64,000 nucleotides of DNA from Glaciozyma antarctica PI12 (Eukaryota > Basidiomycota > Microbotryomycetes > Kriegeriales > Camptobasidiaceae), in contig KZ627148.1 of NCBI GenBank assembly GCA_002917775.1, forward strand, positions 148,030-212,029, read 5' to 3'. The notes under the pieces were generated by a model that searched no databases, was not told where the DNA came from, and was given only the letters and a program-made list of their open reading frames with translations. Both the position numbers and the translations under genes were made by a program. Below, one piece after another: positions 1-14,471 of this stretch. Every line of letters begins with the position of its first letter. Within the stretch, counting starts at the first letter, position 1.

Positions 1-414
1 TACCTCGAGCACATTCCCACAGCGACACCGACCGAAGCGATCAAACGGCCTGCGAGCATTCTCTCCCGAATCGGCAGCTCAACCTTCGTCCTCGTCCTTA
101 TCATCCTCCCCAGCTGCCTGTCGTTCTGGCTTGCCCTATCGCTCTCCGACGTACGCTCAGACCACCTCTGGGACGCCTATTCACCATCAATTCCCCTCGA
201 CGTCCTCTCAATCTCGACCCCGTCGCTTCCGCATCGTCCACTCCCCCCCTTCATCGACACTTTTCTACCTCCACCGACGACACTCTTAGCGAATGAAAGC
301 TCGCAAGCACTGGCCTTGACGTCGTCGTTCGACTTCTGGCGGTGGCTGACGCCGATACAGATGGGACTGAGGAGATTTGTGCGGAGAGTGCTGAGGTTCC
401 TCGACATCTTGTAG
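1..414 (+). CDS. 3' exon of a C-terminally membrane-anchored protein (partial, left copy)
   Basis: The frame is open from the first base to a TAG at 412-414, so the gene begins left of the window. The translation starts YLEHIPTATPTEA, has one hydrophobic membrane segment (about residues 28-48) and ends FDFWRWLTPIQMGLRRFVRR plus a short hydrophobic tail. It matches the last exon of the minus-strand gene at 18532-21540 almost base for base. The differences include several length changes, all in multiples of three. I do not recognise the family. The neighbouring + gene begins 190 bp downstream. Confidence 0.75.
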   Translation, partial: YLEHIPTATPTEAIKRPASILSRIGSSTFVLVLIILPSCLSFWLALSLSDVRSDHLWDAYSPSIPLDVLSISTPSLPHRPLPPFIDTFLPPPTTLLANESSQALALTSSFDFWRWLTPIQMGLRRFVRRVLRFLDIL

Positions 415-455
415 CTTCCTGTTCTTTGATAAATCCTTTGCATTGCACGATTCTC
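1..455. repeat. Left arm of an inverted gene duplication
   Basis: Bases 1 to about 455 pair, in reverse complement, with about 18495-18990. The match covers the whole C-terminal exon seen here and about 40 bp past the stop before it fades. The arm is cut by the window edge, so the duplication is longer than what is visible. Confidence 0.8.
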
Positions 456-603
456 CCTCTGGTAACTTCGTTTGGCGTCGTCGCTGGAGAGGCAAGGCCC
501 GTGTCGTCGACAGGAGTTGGCGTCGAATCCGCCGTCTCGTTCCCTTCTCCCTTCGCCCTCTCAGCTCGACGCGACTCCCACTGCTTCTGCAGCACCATAC
601 CCT

Positions 604-1358
604 ATGAAGGACCTCAAAGCTCGACTACCACTCTTTCGGTTCATCCTCAGCCCGGTGCTGACGCTGCTCTCCATCTCCAACTTGATTCTCTGTATCGCCT
701 TGCTCGACTACCAGATCTCCAAGACGCGAGGAGGCTACAAAAAGCCCGTAACAGCTGTACGCTCTCTCTCTCTCCCCAACTTACACCCACTCACCATCCC
801 CACACAGCTCCTCACCGCCGCCGGGCTCACCCTCCTCCACCTCGCTCTCTTCCTCCCTCCCCTCCCGCCCACCCCCTCCTTTCGCCGACGCCTCACCCCC
901 CTCCTCGCCGAACTGGTATCGCTGTGCGTATTGAGCCTCTTCACGCTGGGAGAGATCATCCGACTCCACCGCGCTACGCCAGGTCCGCACCTCCTATTCA
1001 CAAGTTCCCGGGCGCCGCAGCTCACCTCTCGGGCAAGGCTTGATGGACTCTTGTGGAGGATTCTTCATTTGCGTCGGTCTACAAGGAATTATTGCGCTCA
1101 GTTGGCTGTACATCGTCTCGCTCTGCAGGACCAACGGCGCTGATACTCCATCGCAGGTCATGGCTCGGTCTCTCCCTCCTTTTTTCCTGCATGAGCGGCG
1201 CAGCGGTTTATCACCACAAGAGTGGAGCTGGGATGAACAAGCCGCTTTGGAAGGTCTCGTTCGGGGATTTCGATTGGGGAATTTATGAGGTTGGGAAGAG
1301 GGGGCAGTCGACGAGTAGGGGGCTGAGGGGAACGAGGAGGAGCGTGAATCTGGAGTGA
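604..1358 (+). CDS. Four-TM (MARVEL-like) membrane protein, paralogue 1
   Basis: Four exons (604-756, 808-982, 1038-1107, 1157-1358) give about 199 residues. The protein starts MKDLKARLPLFRFILSPV and has four hydrophobic segments: LLSISNLILCIALLDY, LLTAAGLTLLHLALFLPP, ELVSLCVLSLFTLGEIIRL joined to HRATPGLMDSCGG, and ALSWLSWLGLSLLF. The order of segments and the short loops fit small fungal tetraspan proteins of the MARVEL type, but that family call is inference. The gene is clearly paralogous to the minus-strand gene at 1934-2752: both share the HR-x-TPGL motif after TM2/3, the same intron positions and the tail pattern NKPLWKVSFGDFDWGIYEVG against INPLQAPFNGIEWDAYA. The pair is tail to tail. 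Confidence 0.6.
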
Positions 1359-1933
1359 GGGAAGCTCTGAAGTGGGGAAAGGTGCGGTGCGGGATCCACT
1401 GGTTGGAAAAGACACTTGCGATAGTTGAGGAGCTGAGTGCGAGCTGCTTCGGACTCCGCTCCGACGAGTCGTTCCTGCGCTTAATCCCCTGCTCGCACAG
1501 CCTGCTTCATTCTTCTGCTTTGGTTTGAATGATGAATTTCTTTAGATCGGGTTCGGAAGCAAGTGAGGTGGTTCCACCGGTCGAGCCGCCCTGGAAGCTT
1601 CGCAACAGCTCCGCACCTGATCTCCTTCCTCCTTTTCTGCTCACGCTACCTTTGCTCGAGCGGATACGTGTACAGGTCCTCGATTACATCGCCGCAATCA
1701 CACCTCTCAAACGTTGCGAAGCTCGTCGAGAGGCAGTCAGCGCCCTGGACGCGATTCGGCCGCCGTAGCAGAGAATGGGGCGCTCTCCCTGCCCCTTGAA
1801 AGCGAGCTTTCCGATTCTGCCGATCTCAGGAGCAGAGAAAAATCAGCTCCGACGAAGGAGCTCATAGAAGGGGCGCAAATCAGCCTTCATAATGCAAACC
1901 AAGTGCGTCGCCCAACCTCCGCTTCGCAGGCGC
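1359..1933. other. Convergent intergenic region
   Basis: This 575 bp lies between the two four-TM paralogues and presumably holds both 3' UTRs. Short open frames occur on the + strand (around 1529-1800) but have no start context, splice pattern or recognisable protein. No RNA gene is visible. Confidence 0.4.
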
Positions 1934-2752
1934 CTACAGCTCCACCTTGCTCTCCCGCTTCCCCTCCCCATTGCTCCTCTTCTCCACCTCCTCCTTTGCC
2001 TCCTCCACCTCCTCCTTCGCCTCAATCACCACCTCCACCTCGCTCGCCGCCCCAACATTCCTCCGACCACGGCGACCATGCGAAGCGTAGGCGTCCCATT
2101 CGATCCCGTTGAACGGCGCTTGGAGAGGGTTAATAGCCTGCTGACGGAGGACTTTGAGGTAGAGAGTCGAGAGGAGGAGGAGGGCGAACGCGAGGCCGAT
2201 GAAGAGGACGACTCTGTGGTGCAAGGTCAGCTCTGCGCTTGCAAGGAGGGAGGGAACGTACAGCCAGGAGAGGGTAACGACCGCTTTGAGGAGATAGCAG
2301 ACCGCGTAGGCTCCACAGTGGTTGATCAGTCCCGGCGTACTGTTCACGATCAGCTCCCCCTCCTTCCCTCGTTCAAGCAGCTACGCACTCCCGATGTAGG
2401 TCCGCCACCAAGCTCAACATAAGCGCCGCGATCCCCGCATAAACCACGAGTTCAAACGCGATCGACTTAAGGAAGATGCCGAGTTTGCTGCTGCCGAGAG
2501 ATCCCCACAGGAGGAAGAAGGAGGGGAAGATGGCGGCGAGGAAGCCGGCGGCAAGGAGGCCTGGGATGGCGCGTTGATAGCTCCTGCGCGTGCGGGGTTA
2601 GATGGGTAGGGTGAGGAGAGAGGGACGGACGAGGTGAAGGAGAGTTGGTAGCCCAGCGTGGTGGCACACGCGACGACGTTGAGGGCGCCAGCGATGGCGC
2701 CGAGTCCTGCTAGGGCTTTCCTAGCTAGAGGGAGGTGAGTCGTCGTCAACAT
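1934..2752 (-). CDS. Four-TM (MARVEL-like) membrane protein, paralogue 2
   Basis: Exons 2752-2631, 2583-2389, 2339-2262 and 2213-1934 give about 224 residues starting MLTTTHLPLARKALAGLG. Four hydrophobic segments follow one another: AGALNVVACATTLGYQL, GLLAAGFLAAIFPSFFLLW, IAFELVVYAGIAALMLSLVA and VVLFIGLAFALLLLSTLYL. The shared element HRDTPGLINHCGAY aligns with HRATPGLMDSCGG of the + strand paralogue, and all three introns fall at matching places. The third intron (2261-2214) is 48 nt, so it does not break the reading frame and could be mistaken for coding sequence. The C-terminus adds an acidic and basic cytoplasmic tail rich in EAKEEVEEAKEEVEK, absent from paralogue 1. Function is unknown. 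Confidence 0.6.
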
Positions 2753-3045
2753 CTCGTACAAGTTGAGCGAGAGAGAGCGGGGGAGGTGGACAACTCGGTT
2801 GGACTTGGGGGCGATTTAGAGCCTCGAAAACAAGGTTCGAATTGGTCACGTTTCTGAGGACGCGACGAAGGCGCTTTGACGACGACGACGACGATGACGA
2901 GCAAACGACGAGCAGGCGATAACAGAGCTGAGAATGGCTGAACGATCCTGCGAAAATGGTGGCCCCAAGGCGAACTCGAGATGGACTCGCTCCGGTCTTC
3001 GCCATCAACGGAAGGCCACCTTGCCTCTCGTCGATGTCGTCTCCA

Positions 3046-4482
3046 TCACTCTTCGCAATCAATTCGAACCAGTCGAACTTCTCCTTCGCCTTCCCACCCC
3101 TCAGCACCAACGATCCCATCCTCTCCCATACTGAGCAGCTCAACCTCCTCGACTCGCAGTCCCCGATTTCCTGCGCAGCGATGGTCAGCTCACTCGCGAA
3201 GAAGAAAGATGGGAGAAAGGACGTACTGCAGCGACTGAGGAAGCCGGACCAGGTACTCTCGTTACGGATGGTCCCGGCGATGCAAGCTCGAGGATTGCTG
3301 CTGGCGGATTGCGAAGGTCGCAGGAGGAATGCGAGGGTCGAGGCCAGCTGCGAGGTGAGGACTGGGTCGTAGACCTGCAGGGTGAGAAGTTAGCGTTCAT
3401 GAAGGGCAACCTAGGCAGGAAATGTGCGCACGATATCGGCACCGAGAATTAGTTGGGCTCTCCCGTCTGGACCGAAAGCGGTCGTCTCCCAGCTCAAGAG
3501 CTCGTCCAGCCCCTCAGGCGAATCCGCAAGCTCCCAATCAAGCTCTCGAGCTTCCACCACCTCTTGCAGGCCGTCTAGATCGGATTAGCAAGCGTCACAA
3601 ATCATCGCGAGATCAACTCACTCAGGCTGATATTCCCCTCGAGCTGGGTGAGAACGCTAGGATCCACATCGGTGGAAACTACCTTTCTTCGCGATAATTG
3701 GGCAGCGACGAGGGAGAGCAAGCCTGCTCCGGCGCCGAGCTCGATGATGGGAGAGGTCGATTCGGAGAGGAAGGAGGGGTCTGCGAGGACGTGGTTTGAG
3801 AGAGCGATGCAGGCTTGCCTGTGTGGTGCGAAAGTCAGCGAAGAGCTTCTCGCCGTATTGTTGTGAGACGAACCAGGTGCGTAGGCCAGTGGTTCCTGCG
3901 ACGTCTCAATCAGTCGCAGCGTCGAAGCTCAAGCGACCTCAACGCACCTCCGCTGATCATTCGGTGCTCCTCCTTCATTTTGACGCAGTTCCATTGATCT
4001 CGAGCAGATAAAGAACCCCAGTAGTACGTCCGTAGGTCAACTCCCGGAGTCCCGTCCACCGGCAAAGCAGAGAGAAACCCCACCATCGCTTCGAGGATGC
4101 TCTCGTGGACCTCCTGCGACAACACCCGTCAGCTCCCACCTGGTTCTCAGGAGCCGAAGCTCACCTCATCCTCGACAGACACCCCTCGCTCCTTTCTCAG
4201 CTCAAAGCCCTCCTCAATCCCCTTGACTACGCGCCGCCAGAATACCTTCTTCCAAGCTCCCGCTCCAATTCCATTACTCTCCACCACCGCCTCTCCTTCC
4301 ATATCCACTTGAGAGCTACGAGGAGCGGCGAGGAGGTGTTCGGCGAGCCAGGATTGTGTCGCTGGCCGAGAGAGCGTTTCGGAGGAAGGGAAGGGAGGAG
4401 AGGGGATGAGGGACGGAGTGGAGGGGGAGAGCGAGGCGTAGTGGCGGGATAGCTTGAGGAGCTGTAGAACAGAGTCCTCCAT
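3046..4482 (-). CDS. EFM3: EFM3/EEF2KMT-like protein-lysine N-methyltransferase
   Basis: This is a FAM86-family SAM-dependent methyltransferase; known members methylate a lysine of translation elongation factor 2. Six or seven exons start at MEDSVLQLLKLSRHYASL. The family signature TTGLRTWQACIALSNH spans an intron. It is followed by the SAM-binding motif I PIIELGAGAGLLSLVAAQL, the motif II acid STDVDPSVL, a later RAQLILGADIVYDPVL and the block ACIAGTIRNESTWSGFL. The last exon reads NRGLRVEEVELL and ends EVRLVRIDCEE, which fits the family C-terminus; another frame of this exon runs on much longer but matches nothing. The gene shares a 98 bp divergent promoter with the cyclin gene at 4581. Confidence 0.75.
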
Positions 4483-4580
4483 AGTCGTGCAAGGCGTCGC
4501 GAGAGTGGTGGGCGGAAGACAATGTGCTCGTCGGACGCGAAGCTCTCTCTTCCTCCTGCCATCACCTCGCTCGCCCCGAC

Positions 4581-6292
4581 ATGGCGCCGCCTTCTCTCCT
4601 CTCCAAGCCGACTTCGAGGGCCGACCAGCAGTGGTTCTTCACGCAGGAAACGATCGGCAACAGCCCGTCCGTGAAGGCTGGGATTCCTCGCAAGACGGAG
4701 CTGCACTACCGGTCCCTGGCTGTCCGGCGCATGTTCGCCTACAAGGACCACCTCGGGCTGTACGTACGCGTTGTGACAGTGGAAGGATTGGAGCTGACGA
4801 GCGTTCGCAGCCCACAGCTCGTCGTCAACACGGCCGCCGCCTACATGCATCGCTTCTACATGTGCAAGACGATGCAGGAGTATCCCTGGAACGTACGCCG
4901 TCGCTCGGACAGGCTCAAGACCGTGTATCTGACCTTTAAGCGCAGATGATCGCAGCAGCAGCCGTCTTCCTCGCAGCCAAGGTCGAAGAGAACCAGCGCC
5001 GCCTGCGCCTAGTCGTCTCCGTCACTCTCGACCTCGAGGCCGGCAAGGAGCCTCTCTGCGATCCCGCCGCCGGGGGAAAGCTCATCGTCAATGAATCGAG
5101 GCTGAATTTTGACGAGACGAAGAAGAGGATCCTCTTCTTCGAGGAGGTCATGAACCAGACGCTGTGCTTCGACTTGACGATTCGCCAGCCCCAGTTTGCG
5201 CTCATCAAGGGGACCAATATCATTTGGAAGAACGAGCAGGCGGAAGTGGCTGAGAAGGTGGCGCAGGTCGGATGGGCGTTCCTCAACGACTCGTGAGGAG
5301 CTTCGCGGGCATGAGAGAGGACGCAGCTGATGCTCACCGCTTTGCAGGCTTTACACGACTCTGCAGCTGCTGCACCGGCCCAACGTTATTGCTGCGGCAG
5401 CTCTCGTGCTCTCCTGCACGCAGTTGGGCGTTCCCATCCCAGGGATCCCGCAGACCGTCGATCCGGCGTTGCGGGAGCTGGCGCGAGAGGAGGGAGAGGA
5501 GCCGGAGGTCGAGGTGTACTGGCTGGAGCTATTTGACGTGACGCCGGAGGAGGTTCAAGGTGTGTTCCCGCGGTCGTGCTTTCGTGAGAACGGTCGCTGA
5601 CTTTGTGAGCTTGTAGATGCGGTAGAGCGAATGGTCGAGGGCTACAAACGCGCACAGAGCGAGTACGTGCAGCGCGAGGCCGAAAGGGTGAGCCAGCGTC
5701 TCCAGTTCGAATGGAACACGTCTAACGCTCCTCACAGACGGGCCAGAAAGCCATCGCAGCGGCCCTCCTCCTCAAGCCCGTTCCTGTCCCCGCTCCTCTG
5801 CTCCCTTCCACTGCCGACCCTCTCCCCGCCATCTCTGCACCTGCAGAGACAAATCCTCCGACGACCTCCTCTTCGACTACTCCCATCTCCACCCTCCCTA
5901 CCTCCGCACCCTCCGAGCCTGCGCCACCAACTCTCGCCGATCTTCCCGCCGCCGCCGACCCTCCCGCCGCGCCAACTCCACCACTTCCCTCCTTTGACCT
6001 GGCTCCCCCTCCCATCACGTTCTCCACTCCCTCAGCGCCATCGACCGAAATGGAAGTCGACCCACCCGAGATGCCTCCGCCCTCTCTCCTCGTCCCTCCC
6101 TCCCCCGCTCCGACGAACGGAACATCCAGCATGGACGTCGGCGAGACGACCGACTCTGAGGCGGCTCTTCCAGTGGTTAGGTCGGGCGGGAGGTCGCTTC
6201 TGAGCGAGGATACGGAGATGCAGGCCCAGCCGTTCGTGATGGAGACGCAGCCGTTCGCATTCCCCTCGTCTCAGGGATCGCAGCAGGATTAG
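4581..6292 (+). CDS. Cyclin K/T-like transcriptional cyclin (CTDK-I / P-TEFb partner)
   Basis: Six exons with five short introns encode a cyclin whose N-terminus, QQWFFTQETIGNSPSVKAG followed by RKTELHYRSLAVRRM, is typical of cyclins that pair with CDK9 or CDK12 kinases and promote phosphorylation of the RNA polymerase II C-terminal domain. The cyclin box continues AAAYMHRFYMCKTMQEYPWN, AAAVFLAAKVEENQRRL and ILFFEEVMNQTLCFDL. A second cyclin fold follows (QLLHRPNVIAAAALVLSCT). The tail from about residue 300 is proline- and serine-rich low complexity, ending MQAQPFVMETQPFAFPSS. Which orthologue (Ctk2, Pch1 or cyclin K) cannot be told by eye. Confidence 0.8.
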
Positions 6293-6404
6293 GTAGAGCG
6301 AGGAGGAAGGAGTGCTTGTTGTGTGTAGTACCTCGATCTGTTTTAGCAATTTATCCTTGCGTTTCCATTCAAACAACAGGCTACTTTCGCGACCGACTCC
6401 TCCG

Positions 6405-9836
<3,432 letters not shown>

Positions 9837-10475
9837 GAAGAGAGGAACGCCGCGGGGTCGCCATGCTGTCGTGCAAGGTGTTAGACTATCAGCGTGTACT
9901 GGAGAGGCTGGGGGAGAGACTGACCTCGACTTGCTGTTGCCCCGTCGTGAGAGACGGAGGCGACGAGGTGACTTGGGCGAGAGCGACTCTGTCGAGCGGT
10001 GGCTGGACTGCTAGTTACAGCCTCAGCTTGACTTGGAGAGACTGGGGGGTGTTCAGGCTGAGTCCCCAGGTAGGGCAGCTGGTTGTTTGGGGAAGAGAGC
10101 AAGGTGGCTCGAAAGAAAGGGAGGGGGGGCGCCTGCCTGCAGCTTCGGCGGCGAGCAAGGACTCTCCTCGTATTACGCTGCAGGGCTTGCCAATACTGCT
10201 GCCTTTGCTACGGACAGGGACTCCCCTCGTAAACCTCGCGAAAGAACGAGGCTGAGAGCGGACTCCGAAGAGGAGCTCCTCACGCTCGTCTCTCTTCACC
10301 TCGTTCCCTCCCTCTACTTCCCCTAGACTTGTACTGCTCGCTATACACATTGCTGGGATCAACTAAACACGACTAGAATCGATCCAGAACTCGCTCCTTT
10401 ATATAGTTTGATGGGCCCGTTTGGGCGTAACGCAGCTCTCCTGCTTCTTCCTCCTCCAGCCACTTCCAGCAGCAA
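9837..10475. other. Divergent intergenic region between the MYST gene and SLM1
   Basis: This region of about 640 bp carries both promoters. No coding signal or RNA gene is visible in it apart from the TATA-like box near 10400. Confidence 0.4.
10400..10406 (+). promoter_or_regulatory. TATA-like box upstream of SLM1
   Basis: TATATAG lies 70-75 bp before the ATG at 10476, in otherwise GC-rich DNA. The role is inferred from position only. Confidence 0.3.
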
Positions 10476-12599
10476 ATGTCAGGGCTGTTCCACCCACCGC
10501 CGTTGCTCAACCGCCGTAGGTCATCCACCATCCCGTCCAACAAGTCAGATCCAGCTCCCACGGATCCCCTTCCTCGCGACGCTACTCGTCCCTCCGATAT
10601 CCTCGTCAACCGCCTTCACGAGCTCAAGCGGATCACCAAGTCGCTCGCAGCTTACTTTGATGGTGCGCCTTCTCCTCATCCGCGGTGGATTCCGCTAACG
10701 CACGAAACGCAGGCCTTGCCAGCGCGCACTCGTCTCACTCCTCGACGCTCGCCAAGCTCTCCCTCCCTTCCACCATCCAGTACCCCCTCCCCGAAAGCTC
10801 CCTCTTCCTCCCTTCTCCCCCGGTAAAAGGCGCACAAGGCGGCTGGGCGGACCTCCTCGTGCAGATCAAGGACAACAACAAGGCGGCCGCAGACGAGCAC
10901 CTTCTGCTCTCCAAGGGACTGGTGAAGGATATTGTGACTCCCATGAAGCGGCTGGTACGCTCATTTGGTGTGATAGAAGAGAGCGCGGAGCTAACTGCGC
11001 GTCGGAACGCAGCGAGTCGACATCAAAGCCCACATCGCGTTGATTGAGAAGGACGTCTCCAAGCTCGCTGAACTCGTAACGAAGGAACGCGAACTCTCCG
11101 CCACCGCCCTAGGAGCTCTCGCGAAAGCCCTTGCTGCTCACTCGGACGCCACGGCCGAAGATCCCTTCCTCCTCCGCGCGGCGGCAGAGACGCAGATGCG
11201 CGCTCAAGTGCTCAAGGAAAACGAGCTGCTAAAGATCGTGCTGCTGTGGCAGGAGAAGACGGAAGTGCTGGAGAAGGACGTCTGGGGAAAGGTTGGGAGC
11301 TACTGGAGTATCTTTGAGGCGGCCAAGTACGTCGTTCTGCGCTCCTCCCACATGCACGAGCTAATCCGCGAGAACGCAGCTCCCACCTCCACCTCACAAA
11401 CCAACAACGCTCCGTATTCCTCTCCGCCAACGTCGATTCGATCGCCCCCGACGTACGTCCTCCTCCTTCGCTCCCTGACGCAGCAGCTCATCCCTCCTCA
11501 GGCCGAATGGAACTACTTTGCCAAACTCAACCACCTCATCCCCGGCACCACTCCTCTTCGCCAACCCGAGGAGATCACTTACCCCAACCGCGACGACCCC
11601 CTCACAGTCGTCGTGCGGGAAGGCGTCCTCGAGCGCCAAAAGCGATTCGTCAAGACTTGGAAATCTGGTTCGTCTCTCCTCCGCTCTCCCCGACCTTTGC
11701 TGACTCGCTCTCGCGCACAGCTTTCTTCGTCCTTACCCCCTCTGGAAATCTCCACGAGTACCGCACCTCGTCCGCCCCTCTCGCCGTCCCGACCATCTCT
11801 CTTGCGCTCGCGGGATGTACGCTCGGTCCGATGCCGACGCCCGAGGTATCGACGAAAGGGAAGCAGTTGGATGCGATGTTTACGATTGAGGGGCCGGAGA
11901 GCAAGAACATCTTCAGGGCGAAGAGTTGGGAGGAGCTCGGGAGCTGGTGGGTCGAGATTGAGAAGGTGCGTTCCTTCCTTCCTTCTTCCATTCCTTCCCA
12001 TCTTTCCGCTCGTCACTGGCCATCACCATCTCCATCCTTCTTCTCCGCCCTCTTCACTCTCATCCTCCTTCCCCCTCTCCCCCGTCACTCCCCCCACACC
12101 CACGCTAACCCTCCCCACCGCAGTTCACGAAAGCGACCCCTACCAACGCTCCCCCACCCGAAACGAACGTCTCAATCGCCGCCCGCGCCGGCGTCGTCTC
12201 TCCCATCTCCTCCCCTCCCATCGAGAGCGACGGCGATCTCGGCGGACCCTCTCAGCAGCTCGGCAGCGTCGCAGAGGAGAGCGAGGTGCGTCCTCCCCCT
12301 CCTTTCGCTGAAAATGGCTGACGAGTATGAGCAGCCTGCGACGCCGGGGATGGACGAACATGCCTCCGAAGGCGATATCGGCTCGAGCACTCCCCCTCCC
12401 GTTCGTCCCTCCTCGCCCCCGGCTCGACGCGCGCTAACGACTTTGTACGCAGGAGGAACGGCGTCAAGTCCCAGCGCCACCACCGCAGATCGAGAGTCTG
12501 CAGCTGGATAGGTCGCCGTTGTTGAGCGAGAGTACGGAGGCGCCGCCTGAGGGGAGCTGGAAAGCGGAGGAGGTGCCGTTGCCGTTAAGTCCGAATTAG
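10476..12599 (+). CDS. SLM1: SLM1-like BAR/PH-domain protein (TORC2 and PIP2 effector)
   Basis: About nine exons start MSGLFHPPPLLNRRRSS. An alpha-helical BAR-like region follows (NRLHELKRITKSLAAYFDGL, VDIKAHIALIEKDVSKLAEL, TALGALAKALAAHSDATAED), with NSHLHLTNQQRSVFLSANVD just before the PH domain. The PH domain contains RQKRFVKTWKSAFFVLTPSG, NLHEYRTSSAPLAVPTISLA and KSWEELGSWWVEIEK. This layout matches the yeast Slm1/Slm2 proteins, plasma-membrane PI(4,5)P2 binders acting with TORC2 at eisosomes. The tail is Pro/Ser-rich. All exon joins keep frame. A TATA-like box lies about 75 bp upstream. Confidence 0.75.
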
Positions 12600-12883
12600 A
12601 GGGGAATAGAGGGGGTGTTTATGTTGCTGGTTTTGCGAGAGAGCTTGAGATGAGAGAGGAGCAGGTTTGGAGAGAGCGTGCGACGAGAGCGAGCAGGAAT
12701 GCGATGCGAGGGTTGCGAACTGATCGTTTTTTGCGAGATATCATGGGGTTATAATGTTACGGAGGGAGTATGCGAAAGAAAGTGGGCAAGGAGACGACAA
12801 AATGTGCGAAAGTATGACGATGAGGGGGAGGGGGATTGAGAGTTAAAGAAGGAAGGGAGAGAACCAGCGAACCGACCGATGCC

Positions 12884-14471
12884 TCAAGCGTATTCGGTTT
12901 CCACGACCTGTCCATCCTGCATCCGCTCGATATGCTGCGTCACGTAAGAGCTGGAAGAGGCTCTCAGTGCCCACCCCCCACTCCCTCCGCTCATGGAAGG
13001 CCTCCGTCCGTACTGAATCTCCGACGGGCCTCCGTACCCTCCCTCGTCGCCGTACGCTCCTGCGTCGGCAGAGCACTGTCGCTGACGCTCGCCGATAGAG
13101 ATCCCAAGTCCCGAGGAGGCGTGCGAAGGGAAATCGAGGGCGGAGGTGGAGGACGCCCGACGGTGGTGGAGGATGGGGGAGGAGGAGGGTTCGTTGGTGA
13201 AGGGTGAGATCTCGTGGTGCTGCATCGGGCTCAAGTAGGGCGCCGCAAAGTGGTGGGTCCAGGAGGAGGAGAAAGCGGCGGAAAAGTGGGGGCGAGAGGA
13301 GGGAGGGCCGGCTTGGTAGGAGAATTGGGGAGTCGGGGAGGGGGCGCGAAGGACCATCGGCGGAAACGAGTCGTGTGTCGAACGCTGTTCGTAGAACGAG
13401 GGAGGAGGGTTGCTGCAGGTGCATAACTCGGGATGCTCCTCGACAGTAGGCTCCCGCATGTGGCGAGGGTGTTGCGGAGGGGGAGTGAAGTACTCCGCTT
13501 CGCTCGAATTGCGACGGTAGAACTGCTCGCGAAGCTCCCAGTGGCTCTGGTTCTCGAGATGTCCCGGCGCCGACCACGATCCTGGCGAGCCATGTCCCTT
13601 GAAGTGAGGGCCTTGCGACTGAGGGGCGGGGTAGTAGGCGCTGGCGTGGACTTGGGGAGTGTGGGGGAGGTGATGGTGTTCGTAGGTAGGATGGTAGGGT
13701 CCGTCGTACGAGGGAGAGCCGCGGTAGCCGTCGGAGGGCGTCGAGGGAGCAGTCGAGTTGGCTGTCGCCGATGCCGAATATTCGAATCGAGGAGTGTGGC
13801 TGCCGTAGCTGTCTTGGCTCTGCGAAGGAGATCCGGGATGGTTGCGCTTGATGTGCTTTGTGAGAGTCGTCTTTCGGCAAAAGCTGGGAGAGAGCGAACG
13901 TCGTTAGTTTCGGTGGCGGAGAGAGAGACGAACAACGCACTCCTTTCGGCAGCTGGAGACTGTGCACTTGTACGGGCGCTTGCCGGTGTGGATCTACGTA
14001 GAGGGCAAGCTCGTCAGCAACGTGTTCTCGACTTGAGAGAAGCGAATCGACTTACCCTTCGGTGCTTAGCGAGAGAGCTTCAATCGCTGAAGGCCGTCTC
14101 GCAGCCATCATACTCGCACTTGTGAGGACGTTCTCCAGTGCTGCAAACCAATCGGAGTTAGCTTTGAATATGGACGAGAACAAAGGCGGAGGCGTACTGC
14201 ACTCGGATGTGAACGGTGAGCGCGCTGCGCTGGATGAAATCCCGAGTGCAGCCCGCGAAGTGGCATACGAAAGGCCTGCAGGATCGAAGCCGGTCAGCAC
14301 GAGTTCAGGGAGATGATGGAGAGACGAGACGAACCTGACGTTCGAGTGAATGCGCATGTGGCGTACGAGATCGCTGCGCCGAGCGAACGACTTGTAGCAC
14401 TCGTCTTCGGCGCAGGCGTAAGGACGAGCGACCGCCGATCGGTCTTCATGAACGAGCTCGAGAATGTCCAT
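12884..14471 (-). CDS. C2H2 zinc-finger transcription factor with an in-frame TGA in finger 3
   Basis: The protein starts MDILELVHEDRSAVARPY. Finger 1 is CAEDECYKSFARRSDLVRH, finger 2 CHFAGCTRDFIQRSALTVH, finger 3 CEYDGCETAFSD-stop-SSLAKH, and finger 4 CTVSSCRKEFCRKTTLTKH ending IKRNH, joined by TGERPHKC and TGKRPYKC linkers. The TGA (minus strand 14082-14080) stands exactly where comparable fingers have Ser, and both flanking frames are otherwise perfect, so C-x4-C-x12-H-x4-H spacing counts only if this codon is read as an amino acid. The downstream tail of about 330 residues is Ser/Pro/His-rich and ends DGQVVETEYA. Skipping the exon would shift the frame. The gene is either a pseudogene, a nonsense allele or a sequence error. 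Confidence 0.7.

Noticed and set aside
2825-2860. tRNA-like B-box (ggttcgaatt) near 2831.
   Set aside because: No A-box, acceptor stem or anticodon stem can be folded around it.
2721-3143. Long C-terminal extension of the EFM3-like gene running to 2721.
   Set aside because: Splicing in the right phase gives NRGLRVEEVELL...EVRLVRIDCEE and a stop at 3046, which fits the family end; the long frame is a shadow.
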